DNA from: Lanius collurio
Lineage: Eukaryota; Chordata; Aves; Passeriformes; Laniidae
Direction: 5' to 3'
Assembly: GCA_020086605.1 (NCBI GenBank)
Contig: JACBWW010000017.1
Span: forward strand, 12,476,126 to 12,540,125
Length of the DNA stretch: 64,000 nt
Part shown: in pieces, positions 1 through 13,400 of the stretch
How positions within the stretch are numbered: the stretch's first letter is position 1
Layout of the letters: each line of letters begins with the position of its first letter
Translations under genes and position numbers: made by a program
The notes under the pieces: generated by a model
The model's input: the letters and a program-made list of their open reading frames with translations, nothing else
Database searches by the model: none
What the model was told of the DNA's origin: nothing

Positions 1-1322
1 GTCTTAGGTTAGGAGGAATAAAACAAAGCTGACTACACATTAATTTCTAAGGAGAGAGTTTGGACCACCAAAGAGAGGTCTCAGCTTTTTTCTGTCACAT
101 GACAACTTTGATGTCATTAGGTCATTTCCACAGCAAGGCAGGGAAGAAAACTTGCAATCATCTGCAGTACTGGTTTTCAGGGCTGTGATATGATTGTATT
201 TTTGGTGTAAAATGCCTTTTAAAGCAAGACAGATTAGAAAACCTAGTCTAAACCACAGTTTCTGAGGGAGGTAAAAGAGGTCTAGGATCAAAAATCAGAA
301 TGAATCATACTTATTGCTACCACTTCATAATAATTTCTTATTACATAAGCTACTTCTCTAGTTCTGCTTAGCAATTATATTCACTAATGAGATTATCTCA
401 AAGTTTAAACACCCAAGATAGAGTATACATATATTGGATATTGTTGGATTTTTCTTCTGAAATCACAACTCTGTTGTGATTTCATTTTCCTGATTTTGTG
501 TTAGTGGAGGAAGAAGAATATATGCAGAAAAGCCTTTCAGTGTCATCCTACCAAAAAATAGTATCTTTCTCAAGTCTGCCAATTTAACAAGTTGCAAGAA
601 ACATTTGGATGTGACCCCATGGTTATCAGTTTAAAAATTGGCTTTCCAGAGCAAGAGCTAACCTATTTCTGCAGTCATTGTTAAAGTCTTGATGTAGTGA
701 AATTGACTGTAATAATAAATAATATTATCTTGTTTTCTTGTGACTGTGATAGAGTGACCAGTCAAGACTCAAAAAGACATTTTGCTTTCACCACATTGTA
801 ATTTAGGGACAAAAGAAGCACCAGAGATTGTGGCCAGCTAGGACTAGAAGTTTTTTTGGAATACAAGGAAAGCAATATATATTGTATTCAGCTGATCAAA
901 GCTGTGGAACATCTCAGTGTGTGGAAGAACTAGGCAGACCAAAACTGCCTGGAAATAAGATGACTAAAGATACAGAAAATCATGTCTGGGGATGGTAAAT
1001 AGGGAACACACAGTCACTGTCTGTTCTTGGACAAAAATAAAGGGCATCAAATGAAAATGAGACAGAGAGATAAGTCCTGAACAAAGGAAGATACTTCTTC
1101 ATACATCTCATAGATAAGCACTCAAATTCTGTACCAGAAGATAGTAAATTCATTTGTTCATGCGAATTCAAAAAGCAACCAGAGACATTTATTGAACTGT
1201 TCATCCATCCAGAACTGTTAATGCATGGACAATCACGAGTTTTATGAATCTCAATATGCTGAAGAATATTCTGGAAAAAATAATTTCTATGTTCCTTTTT
1301 TTTTAAATAAACCCAAATCCAG
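1..1322 (+). other. Upstream intron of ODAD2 (5' part outside the window)
   Basis: This AT-rich stretch has no convincing coding sequence. By the gene model it is the 3' end of the intron that precedes the first placed exon. The last part has a pyrimidine-rich tract at about 1291-1304 before the chosen acceptor AG at 1321-1322. An open reading stretch in the exon frame goes back to an ATG at 1225, just after an in-frame TAA at 1219-1221. Part of it could be coding if an upstream acceptor is used. Confidence 0.6.
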
Positions 1323-1445
1323 TAGTGAAAAGGTTTCAAAAAAAGACCCTGAAGAAGAAGGAAAAAGTAGTACTGTATCTCTGACTACAAAAAAGACAGC
1401 CAGTGGCAAATCTAAAACTGTTAAAATTCAACAGACTTCAAAATG
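1323..1445 (+). CDS. ODAD2: ODAD2 local exon 1 (linker before the ARM domain)
   Basis: This exon encodes about 41 residues rich in Lys, Ser and Glu, including [11 protein letters not shown] and [11 protein letters not shown], with no globular look; it is probably a disordered linker. The donor is ATG|GTATGG at 1446. It ends after two bases of a codon, and the next exon supplies the third base (TGT, Cys), so the junction is in phase. The acceptor at 1321-1322 was chosen because a T-rich tract precedes it and an in-frame TAA at 1219-1221 limits how far upstream the exon can go. The linker is poorly conserved in the family, so homology cannot fix this border and the exon might begin up to about 100 bases earlier. 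Confidence 0.65.
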
Positions 1446-4400
1446 GTATGGGTTACTTATTTTTCTTCCTTCCATTTTTAAATTTTTATTTTCCCTATCT
1501 ACAGTAATTATCACTATACTTACCATTTGGTAATGTGAATTGTATTTTTCTAGTTCTTTTATTAGGCAGTGTTGTCATACCTGTTTGAAATGTGCTTGTC
1601 CATATTAGTTTATAACTATTTGAAATTAGTGATTCTGTTTATTTATTTTAGTAAAACATCAAGCAGCCTTGAAGATGTTGGTGAAAGTTCCTCAGAGACT
1701 GATGAAGATGAACAGCCTGTACATCGTCAGGAAGGAGGCACTGATTTGTCACCAGAATACTGGGGAGTTCAGAAACTTGCAAGATATGTAAGAGTAAGTG
1801 AGCATTGATAGATTGTATAAAAAATAAAAAAGTTTTTCTTGAGGAAACCAGACCAGTTCCTTATCCTTTCCACTTTCATTATTTTGTATAGCCCTGCAGT
1901 ATAGTATTTTCAAATCCTGGAACTGTGGACTTTTCTATCACTTTCTTTTTAATCTGCTGGTTTTGGCTTAGATAGCCCTTTAGATTAAACCATCTGTTCA
2001 GTGTTATTTAAAACATAAGATGGCTTAATCTCTTTATTAATTATTGGGTTTCTATTTTTCTTTTTGTATGAAATTTTCAAAGAGATTTCTTTATGTGGAT
2101 AATAACTTTCAAGAGTTTTTATTAAAACTGAATAGTTGCCTGAAGTCTTTCATCAACTAAGATTAATGCATGTCTGAAATAATTCTAACATGGTCTTGTG
2201 TCTGGATAGATGCTTTAGTGGACAAGAAAATGTATGATATGCCGGCATCTTCTAAAACAAACCAAAAAAAGGGTTTTTAAACAGACTTGTTGAAAATCTT
2301 TTGGAACCTGTAAATATATATAGTTAGAATCCTGAATATGTCTGAAACAGATCAAAAACCCAACATCCCTTCACTGTTCTGGAAAACTCTAATTATGTTT
2401 TTCCCCTCAGGAGAAGTTCCTTTACAAGTTCGTACTGGAATTTATGTTCTGTTAAGTTGCTAATAAAAGCCCTGGCTTATTTACTTTTTGAGTACAACTA
2501 GAGTACACACATCTGACTGATCAAATGATGGGGCTGGCTTTTGGTCCAGCAGAAAGAGTAAGTCATATGAGGAGCAGCTGAGGGAGCTGGGCTTGTTTAC
2601 TGTGGAGAAGAGGAGGCTCAGGGGTGATCTTATCACTCCTGTGAACTGCCTGAAAGGAGGTTGTAGCCAGGTGAGGGTTGGCATCTTCTCCTGGGCAACC
2701 AGAGATTGGACAAGAAGACCTGGCCTCAAGCCGTGCCAGGGGAGGTTCAGGTTGGACATCAGGAAGAATTTTTCACTGAAAGGGTTGTTAAGCGTTGAAA
2801 CGGGCTGCCCAGAGAAGTGGTGGAGTCACCATCCTTGGAAGTGTTCAAGAAATGACTGGATGTGGCCCTTGGGACTGTGATTTAGTTGACATGGTGCTGT
2901 TCAGTTGGACTCCATGATCCTGACGATCTTTTCCAACCTTTATGATTCTATGAGTCTACGATTAAATACTTGTGAAGAATAAGCAATTTTGGCTCCTCAC
3001 AGTCCTTTTAACTATTGTAGAAGAGCAACCCAGTCTTTTAAAATGTATTCAGAGTACTCACACTTCTTGTTCTCAGTTCATGACTGTGGGGCCTTCTAGT
3101 GGACCTGGCAAAGAGACACAGACAAACATGGATAATACAAGCCTGTCTACATTTATCTTTTCTAGGTTGGACCTCTATATTTTTGTCATTTTTGTTATGG
3201 TAAAATAACCCTTTGCAGATGTAATTTTGAGCATGTAACTTACTCAGCTGTTCCTAATGCTGAACACAGCATGTATACATTTTGCATTATAGAATTCACC
3301 CAACTTGCATGTAATTACAATTCAAGAGGTTGTTTTCAAACCTTTCAGTTTGCAATAACCTTTCAGCTTGCTTCTATCTGTGTTATGAAGCAACTCTTTG
3401 TACTTTTCTGAGACTCAGAGAAACAACCATGTTACTTTTTAGTAAAGATTCAAGATCCTTCTGGAGAGGATACTTGAAATTCATCACTGTTTATGAATTC
3501 CCACTAATCTTTTGATTGGCCTATTTATGTATTACCCTCTACTGACAAGGCGGTTACTTAAGTCTCAAACTCCCTTTCCTCTCTAGATCTTTCATGTAGT
3601 CATGTTTATATTTTAGTATTGAAATTAAATCAGTATTGAAATACATATCTATATTTGCATAAAACCATTATGAGAGTGAGAATGACAAATAGGAAAGCAT
3701 ATTTTTCATACACTTCTGTTTTAGAAATGAGTATATTTTGTTCCACCTGTCAACAAGCAAAATTACATAATGATTTAGAACTAGGTAATGACAGGGAAGC
3801 ATTTTTGATCAGATAGTGAGTACCCATTAAGAAGTTTATAATATAAAATTCCATAATATGAAAAAGTTTTGTTGTGAAAATTCAAATATATACTTGTTCA
3901 TGTATTCGTGCACACCTGAGTCTTCCAATAGTTTTTAAAGTTAGATATAAATTAAACTAAGTATTTGAAGATATACTTAAAATAGTTCTGTGTTCAGTCT
4001 TAGCTACATAAAGCAAGAACTCCCTGGTGTCAGATAAAGCTGAAAAGAGATGCTTCAGTGCCATACCACAGACAGTGGTTGAAATGTTTTATTGATGGAG
4101 TGCTACTTTAGCTTGCACATGGAATTCATTTTAATTCAAGTATAAATACTGCACTTCTGGCTAGACTAGGGAGATTTTTTGGCATTCTTGTTGTTCATGT
4201 AGGCAAGTGTTCATGAAACATGCAACATAAGAGAAAATAGATTTGTGACTGTGTTATTTAAGCATCTACAAGCATATTTATATAGAAGCATAAAATTCAA
4301 AGGGCTTATGTTGTTGTCCATCTGAAAAAATTAATAAAATGCCTTAAATAATAGATGTTTGAGATACCAAGAAAATACAATAATTGGTAGATGCAGACAT

Positions 4401-7400
4401 TTTTCAAATGTCTGCTAATGTGAATCCCTATTCAGCAGGACTCTATAAATCAATTTGCAAACAAAAAACTAATATAAAACCTGAAAGATACCTACTTTTT
4501 GTATAATGTTAGATTGTCATTAAATGTTAAAAATATGGTTGCTCTTTGTATAAAGCAAACTTGCAAGATGCTGTGAGTTGTGCCTGTAGGCTCTGTACTT
4601 GTATTCCTCTTCATGGAGAGAAAATTCCAGTGCTGGGGAAATTCCCTTCTGACTTTTTGCCCTTCTCCACTCCCCTTCCTTTCTGGGAAAGAGTATCCAG
4701 GTTGGAATTGTTCCGCTGGGAAGCAGCTGCTTCTGTGGTCTGGCTCCTTGTCCTACCTTCAATCTTCCCAGGGCTGTGAAGTAGGAGATGGAGCATGTGT
4801 GTTCCTGCCATGCCTCCCCATTGATTTAACAAAGAGCAGAAAAATGGATCAGTGAGCTTGGTGATGGCCTTGTGCTAGGCATTCTTTGGGGCCAGAGTAG
4901 ATACAATTGGAATGAAGTGCTCTGTTGGTGTTTGTAACAGTGAGATTCACCCAGCCTGCTTCAGATTTTACATTGTTTATTAAATTGGTGCTTCTGAAGA
5001 ATTGGATTTCTAGAGGAAGGACTACATTTTTCATCTGAATAGTTTTAGGAGTAGGATGAAGGGGTCATCTTTTTCATTTATCCTTTAACTAGAAATGGGG
5101 AACATCAGGTAGAAATGCAGAATATTCTTTGTGGCAGAGCTGGGGCTGTTCACTGAAAAAAAAAAGAAGAAAAAAATGGTGAGAGCTAGGCTTTGTGCTG
5201 CCCACTCTTAAGCACTGGCTATTGGCAGTTTTATGATAAAACTGAGATGTTGAGAGGTGAATTGGGGCTGGTGACTGTGCCAGGAATAACACCAATATCC
5301 AGAATAAGTCTTTAATCCCTTAAGAACTTGTGCTGTTTGATTTTGGTTCCCTGTAAGGGCAGGATTTATGCATACACCAATGCCAGGAGGAGGATGAGGA
5401 GAGTTCTGCAGGACCACGTCACTTACAGAGTTCATCCTTCAGTTTCTTACATGGAAAGTCATTCTACTTTTGGCTGTATTTCAGGAGTATGCTAGTGAAA
5501 CCAGTCAAATCTCACACTTCATGTAAAATTAATTTCGTATCTGTTTCATATCTGTTTGGAATTACTCCAGTGCAAAAGACCTCATTCCCAGAACAGCACT
5601 GTGTCTCTTTTCTACTTTGGAATCATAAGTGGACAAATCTGCTGTCCCTCCCTAGCTGATTGTGTCCTGTGCCAGGCCCAGGAGCTGGAGAAAGGCTATG
5701 GCACTGCATGGGTGCCAGGAATGATGTTCCTGAGTGCAGCCTTGGACAGCAGCTCCCAGGTGCCCATGTGCAAATGAAAATTGTGTGGTTTAGCAGCTGA
5801 TGTATCTGATGTATACAGCAACTCTTTTATAAGAACCAGTGATAAATTCATGGCGCTTGTGAAGACGTTGATGTGGCTTGTAGATTTTTCTCAAAATTTA
5901 CATGCAGTACAGGACAGACCGTATTTTTAAACTTCATCATGGAAAAGTATAGCTTTCTTGTTATAATAGTATTGGAAACATTCCATATTATTAAGATTAC
6001 ACTACTACTCATTATAAAAATTTAGATCAGCTTCATGGGCCATGTATTAAGAAATCGATTGTATTTTGGGATTAGCAGAAAAGTAATTCTATTTTATTCT
6101 AACATGGAAGACTTCATAAAAAGACCACCCCAAGGAATAAATAGAAGTAAATAGTCTTCAAATGCTAATTGTTTAAAGTAAATGACCCAAAAAGTAATTT
6201 CAAATTTAGTAAGACAAGGAAAAATAGTGATAGTGTTACAGTTTATCTATTAAAGTACCAGACATTTGTTTGCTTATTTTGCACATTGTAATGCTTCCCA
6301 AAAAGTTTTTTTCATTCTTACAGAAAAAGTCTAAAATATCTGTTGTTTATGGATGTTCCTGTAGTCTTGAAATCTGGCTCTGTATGTATGATAGATGCAA
6401 ATTTTAGAATCTAATAGCAGGAGTAAAAGTCCCTAGTCTGTGTAGGACATATATTGCACGTCAAAGTTTTTCTACAATCTGTGGATAAGAGCTAACTGTT
6501 TTTTCTTTATAATATTTTATTGGCAAAACTTGCACAAGATTGTATTTTAGCTGGTAAATACATAATAAGCATATGTAAATGTATGCAAAATATTTCTGTA
6601 CATGTAATAACTGTCTCTGTATAATGCCTTTTTTCAGGAGTGACCAACTTTGACCAACTCACCTTATTAGTAGAATGTCTAACAACAAATCTTTTCCCTT
6701 CCCTCATGAAAGTATGTGGTGGGGTAATCTGGAGAAGGTTATTCAACTGGACAGAAAAATCAAGATAAAAAGTAAATTTTTCTTTAGTTTGGCTAAGGCT
6801 GTTATTTTTCAGCAAATACCAAATGTATGTGACATAATCGTGTGCCACCTGCTAGTGTTTCCTGGCCCGTGTGTGGCTCACCCGTCAGCCTTGGCAAACC
6901 TATCAGCCTTCCTATCACTCCCTTCTCTAGTGTTCATGAACGTCTCTTGCTCCCATCTTCCAGTACTAGCCAAGATTTTATTTTAAAATTCAGTAAAGAA
7001 TGTGAGTACTGAAAAAAAAAAAGGAAATAAAAATATGTGAAAAATGCATTTTATAGGTAAGATATGTATTTTCTAACAACCTAGATAGTGCTGATCATGA
7101 AAAAGAAATATTTTTATGATAACTTTACTAGGTAAGAAATACTGGCAAATGGTGAACTCTCAATTTATTATTATAATTGGCAACTCTGACACACTGGAAT
7201 AGGTCTCTCCTCAAAATACCATACAATCATTCTTCATCCCAAGAGATATATAAAATTCATAACAGCCAGTTGGATTTTGACCATTAACACCAGCACCAAC
7301 TCTGATGAATTTCTGTGTAGTGGAGATTTAATTAATGTTCACAGGGTCACACATTCCTCAGAGTTTCATAGCTGATGAGATGAAGGACAATCTAGAAATA

Positions 7401-10400
7401 AAGAAAAAAGTTAATTCAGTAAAAAAGGAGAAAGAAGATATTGTAAATGAAAAATAAAGGACTGAGGAAAAGAATTTAAAATAACTTAAGTTTGATTCTC
7501 CTCTTTCTGCAGGGTTGTGTTCTATGATGAAAGCAGGTAATGAAATTAATGAGCTATGGGTATAACACCATAACTCTAGTACCTCTAAAATATTAGTAAA
7601 TTGCCACTGTTGTCTCAATCTGACTTCAGGTTTTATAGTCATGAAGTAGATAATCAAATTGTTATGTTTCTTAAGTAATTAGAATGGGATTGTGTCTGAA
7701 AGGTAGCAAGAATTTTAAGTAGTGAGAACAATAATCTGCATTGTTTTTAAATATTCCACGTTATTCTAGGCTCAGTTTAATCACAGCTCACTATACACCC
7801 AGTTATCTCAGAAGCATGCCTGTGCTTCAGCCATGTCTTCACCTATATTTGTTTTTCCTATGTTCTCACTAAGCCCCGTTTCTGAGTTTGTTCTGTTTCT
7901 CCAGAGAGCACCTATCTCTCAGTTTTTCATAAACTTTTTTTATAATTCTATTTTCCTTGCAAAAATTTTTTTGGCCAGTTTCAAATGACACTGTTTCTTC
8001 TGTCTGTTCAGTGCTTATAAAGCTTCAGCAGTGTGCCAGCTCTCCAGTAGTCTGCAGAGGCAAAGGTCCTTCCTGGTTCAACCTCGTTAACTTTTCTTCT
8101 CAGATTCACATCCACTGGTTTCCTCAATCAGCTGGATACATAAAATTAAAATGGCTGTAACAACATTAAGGCTTTTATCCTCTTTGTGAGCCAAGTACTA
8201 GGCAAAATCAGAAATGCTCAGGCAGGACTGACACTGTCACACAAGGTCAGTAGCACATGTGTGTTATGGACAGCATATGTCTCATCTCCAAGCCTGCAGT
8301 AAGAGTTTACAATGTTAAATTGCTGTTGACAGTAGTGCTGTTTGTGTAGGATTTTTTTCTTTTATGAATTTAATTTTAGATCCTTTTCTCTTTCTCATTT
8401 AATCTTATTTCCTTCTAATTTCTACATATTCTTTTAAAATACATAAATGCTTTATTTTCCTCAGATAAAGTGTCCTTACATCATTGTCCAGATGCATCTG
8501 GGGAAGAAATGCGCCCCTAAACTGAAATTTTCACAATGGACTAGAAGATAAACTTGCACTGTTAAGATATTATATATTATCTTGGCCAGGTTTTCTGTGG
8601 TTTTGGGGTCACCATTTCATTTCTTTCCAAGTTTGAGGTTTGAGTAGTTACTAGGGAAAGTATTCTATTATTCCTAGTCCAATGAAGTAAAAGTTCATAT
8701 GTTTGCACTTGAACTATTAGACTCTTACCTCCTCTTAGCAGAATTCCTTTTCTGTGAATCAGAAAAGGAAAGCTAACGAAATGGATACATGTCTTGGAAG
8801 AGTTTTCAAGAGAGAATTGATGCTTGCCTAACAAAACCTCCTGGTTCACACAGAAAATAATAGACATTCTTTCTTTTGAAAACTCATTTATTTTCAATTT
8901 CATAAAATATGACAATTTAAACTGTATCTGGGTCATGATAAATGTGTCACTTCTGCCACTGTGTAGGGTCAAGGTCAAGCTATTAATCTTCAAATAAGGC
9001 TGTGCAGCATCTGTGGATTGTTGTAGTCCAGTGTGAATGTTGTGAAACTTTGTGATGCCTGTGATTTTCCACTGGCTTTACTTATATTAATCTGTATGGT
9101 TTACATACTGCCAGGCTGGAGCTAAAGAACGCCAGAAGATTCAGGAAGTGGGTCAGGGAATTATTCCATAACTCAGTTATACTTGTCCATAACTCATGTC
9201 TTAACAAGTTGCAGCTTGTATGTTTTATAAACTAAGATGAAAAATTGGAACTAGTGTTTAAACCATAACAAAACTCAGAGTGTTTAGAGATTCACTAGCA
9301 TAGAAAAATTGCCTTGCTGAAGCATATTATGTATTTTATATTGCAATACTCAGTCTTTCATTAAGCTGTATCAAAATTTATTTAGATGTGGACATATTTT
9401 TTAGCAGAAAATTACAAAAAGGTCTGTCATTTAAGAGAGTCAAGTTCAACAGAAAATAAAAAAGTCACAAACCTTTAAACTAAGAATTCTGTTTCATGCT
9501 TTTACTATTTGTTTTGGATTTCTTGTTTTATAAAAATTACAATACTACTTTGGGCTGGGATTTCACTTAAACAATGTTCTTTTTTCTAGTTTTTTTGTTG
9601 CATTAATGAATTCTAATTTAAGAAGTCTGATATAAGAATAATTTGACCTATTTTTTGAGATTATCACATTATGCTATTTGGTTTGTTCAGTGTTTTTTAA
9701 AAATATATTGACTTGGTATGTTTGGTCTTAATTTTGTGAAGTATATTGTAATTTCCATTCAGATTATATATACTCATAATCAAACCTGTGGTATTTTACA
9801 GAAGAATGAAAAAACTGCCCACAAACAGCATTTTTCTTTCCTATTCATCCATAGGCTTGTTATCACAGACATGCACATTTAACTGTCTGTCCAGGATTTA
9901 CTTAATACAGTAGAGAAAATACACTTGTACTCTGGCAAAATAAATTTCAGCCATTGGTCTAAACAGAAAAAAAAATGTCTTTGGCATTTCCATGCAGAGT
10001 AAAACAATATTTCATCTTCTGTTAGCATTCAGTCATGTTCACTCTAAATCCTAAACCAAATTAAATAAATTAATAGAGCACCTTTCAAATAGGTACCATA
10101 TTTATGGAGATATTTGTGAGCCAAAACCTGTGTAATTTTCATTTTACTGAATTTTGCTTTCTCTTAGGAAACTGAAATGCACTGTAACTTTATTGTAATG
10201 TTTATGTATTTCTATGCATATACTTCCTGTTGCTACAAATTGGGCTACAAATTTGGAATAATCTTCTTTCTAATCCTATTCATATTTCTATTACTTGTAT
10301 TCCTGTAATGCCTTTAGGTTTCAGCTGAAAGAGAAGACTCTAGAGGAAATTTTGTATCTTTCTTTCCTAGCCTGCTGAACTGACATCACTGGTTCAAAAT

Positions 10401-13400
10401 TAAAGCTTTGTATTGACTGGGAATGGTTTAATCGGGATGGGACAGGTGCTATTGAAACTTAAGCCTGTATATTTTATTATCTATTATCGATATCTATGAT
10501 CGTGTTATCTATTACATATCTACTATTTTTTTTTTAAAAAAAGAAGTAAATATCAAAACCATTTATTATTTTCAAAATTTCAAGGTAGTAAAAGTTCACA
10601 AAAATAAATAACAGAAAATAGGTCTAGAGCAGAATGTAGGAAGTCATTGACTCCATCTGCTTGCAAAACAGCTTCAATGTGTGTCTTCTGGACAAATATT
10701 TCTCTACCTTTTCTTTCCTGTTATGGAGATTTTATGATTGCTGTAAGCAATATATTCAAGAATTCAAATATTCTCACCATTAAAGTTGGTTTTGTTGAGT
10801 CTTTTTTATTACCTAGAATAGATCAACCCTGATGCCATTAAACCCCATTGTTTCTTGTCTGGACCTGAAGAACAGGTGATTGGCATTGAAGGTGTTCTTT
10901 AAACCACCTTCTTATTCTCCAGAGTAAACAGCTCCAGTTCCTTCCATTTTTCAGTGGAGATCATAATTCTGAGATATTTTGGTGTCCTCTGGTCTTCATC
11001 AGCTTTCTCAGTACAGTTTTTGAAGTGTAATACCTAGAGTGAATGTAGTACTTAAATTTGAACAGTACCAAACCAAAGAAGGAGGACTTCTTGTCTCTTG
11101 CAGGTTACAAATCTGGTTATAAGTGTTTCTGTAAAGTTTCCTTTTTTTGTTTGGCAACACTGTAATATTGATAGATAATATTAGTGTTGTGTTCTGTTGA
11201 TAACAAAAGATTTCTTTCTACAGTTCTGCAAACTGTCATGGCATCAGCCAATTCTCTCAGTACCACAGAGCAGAGTCCATTGAGCTCATTTAGTATGAAA
11301 ACATCTAAGTTACCTAAGTACTAAATGACAAATTATGTCCTTAGCATGGTCAGAGTGTTCACTATGCCATCAGTGGCATTAAGTAACCTTTAGCAGAATA
11401 TGTTAAAGGTTAATGCAGAAAAAAGACCCATTAATGCTTCTGCTTTCTTGGTTCCATTTGTTGAAAGCTTGCCATTGACTAACAGAATTTTTCCTCTTGA
11501 TTATTACAGAAGTACCAAAAAAAATGGTGGTTTGAACTTGTGTGTTCCTTGGTAACTGTTTTTTTTGGTTTGTGTCTGTATTTGCTTGTGTTTTTCTTTT
11601 CTTTTCTTTTAATTCTTTTTTCATCTTGTCAGTAGTTCTTTAATTCTCAGTTCCGAACTCTTCTCAGTTGTGAGCTTGAGTATTGTAACAGAGACCTTAC
11701 ACATACGGTGCACAGAAGATGTTCTACTGGAAGTGTAACAATGATACTGGTTTATTTTCATTTAATTTGTGGATATATGGATATATATGTTATACCGATA
11801 TATAGGAAAAGAAACATTTATAACTAAGTCTGTGTTTAATTTCAAGCCTTAAAATTGATTGTTGATCTGCCAATAGAGTCAATTTTGCTTCCAACATATC
11901 AAATTTCAAATGGTATAACAACATGATGCAGATTTTATGTCAGCTTAATGGAGAGGTAACTACTTCCATGCATGTTAAAATCTGTGCTGCAAATACTGCA
12001 AGACTTACTGTAATGATAACTTAAAGAAACAAAAATAATTGGTGAAACCATCAGTAATAGTTCTTATTTTGTAGAACGAATGCTTCAGTACATATGAAAA
12101 ATATTTGATTGTGGTTTTACATTAAAAACACTTAAAATGGTGTGTTAGTTTTTGAAGCTTAAAAAATAACGTATGTATATATATATTTTACTATATACAG
12201 TTGTATTTTTTATTCAGTATAAGAAAATTAAAAACTTTTTATTTTTTAAAAACCTTGTCCATATTAAATTTCATATGCCAACCATTATACATGTAAGGTA
12301 AGGGAATTATGGATGACTCTGTTATGTGTCAATGCAGTTTCAGTGTAGGAGAAGCAGTCCTCAGAAAAAGAGACATCACTTTTCAGGTTAGCAATATACT
12401 TCCTACACTTATGTAAAATAATAAAAAGACAAGTTTTCCTTGAAAGCAACTGTTGCAAATTTTTTATCATACAAAGCAAAGTAAATATCAAAGTCTAATC
12501 TATGTCAAAAGGCCACAACTTTCATAAAAGGACAGCTGCTAGTTTTTTTGAGCTGCAGAATATTTTTGTAATCATATTTTATGGATTTTTTAAAAAATAA
12601 TTTAGAGTTTTATATGTGGCGATAAACTGATTTCTCTAGGAAAATGCTTGAGAAATTGTTACATTATTTTATACCCCAGGACATATTTTCAAAGTAGATG
12701 AAGATATGTTATTAAGGCAAGACACATTTCATTCTCCTGAAGTCAAGATGATAAAGGTGATTAAAAAAAGATAATTTTTAAAAATTGTGGGCATCTTCCT
12801 CTAGGACACTCTGTTACAGATGTTTAAAAATTAGCTTTATATTTAACCACTGTTTGGGGGAAATTTTGTGGTATCTGTTACAAGAAATTTAAGTAAAAAT
12901 TATGAAGCACTATGAATATATCCTTTATAGATTACCAGTTTTGTCTGATGTAAATTACTGGTCTGAAACTTTATGAAGTACTTCTGTCACATTGTTGTTT
13001 GATGCGTTTTCTCACTTGTGATTCTACCTTTATCATAACTTGAAGAGCATATTAAATTTAAATTCCTTTTGTACTGTATTTATCTTACTGTTTCTGTTTA
13101 CATTTAAGAAAAATATGCTTCAAAAGTTCTGGTTTTGTTAGATCTGTTTTATATTAGCAAATATTACTCAGTTTTTCAATATTCTATGTTTCATTATGAA
13201 GTCCACAATTTAGCAGAACACTTTCCTCTGGGAAGGGATGGCTAAAATCTTTTACAGATTCAAAACTCTCGTTTAAAAGAGATGGGATTGGGCAGCTCAG
13301 TTCAGATCAGGATGGGAGCCAAAGCTTCCCTGGAATGCAGGAGGTGAATGCTGTAGTTTGATTTACTAGGTACTCCAAGTTGTAACTTCCACATTACTAC

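Noticed and set aside
1788..1793. Alternative exon 2 donor at 1788 (GTAAGA)
   Set aside because: Using it would remove the VR residues and leave RY joined directly to GGDPTATV, shortening the spacing by two residues compared with the family. The donor at 1794 is also the stronger match (GTAAGTG).
8577..8993. 138-codon open frame on the minus strand
   Set aside because: It has no recognisable domain, no splice or promoter context and lies in an AT-rich intron. Its length is not surprising in 64 kb read in six frames.
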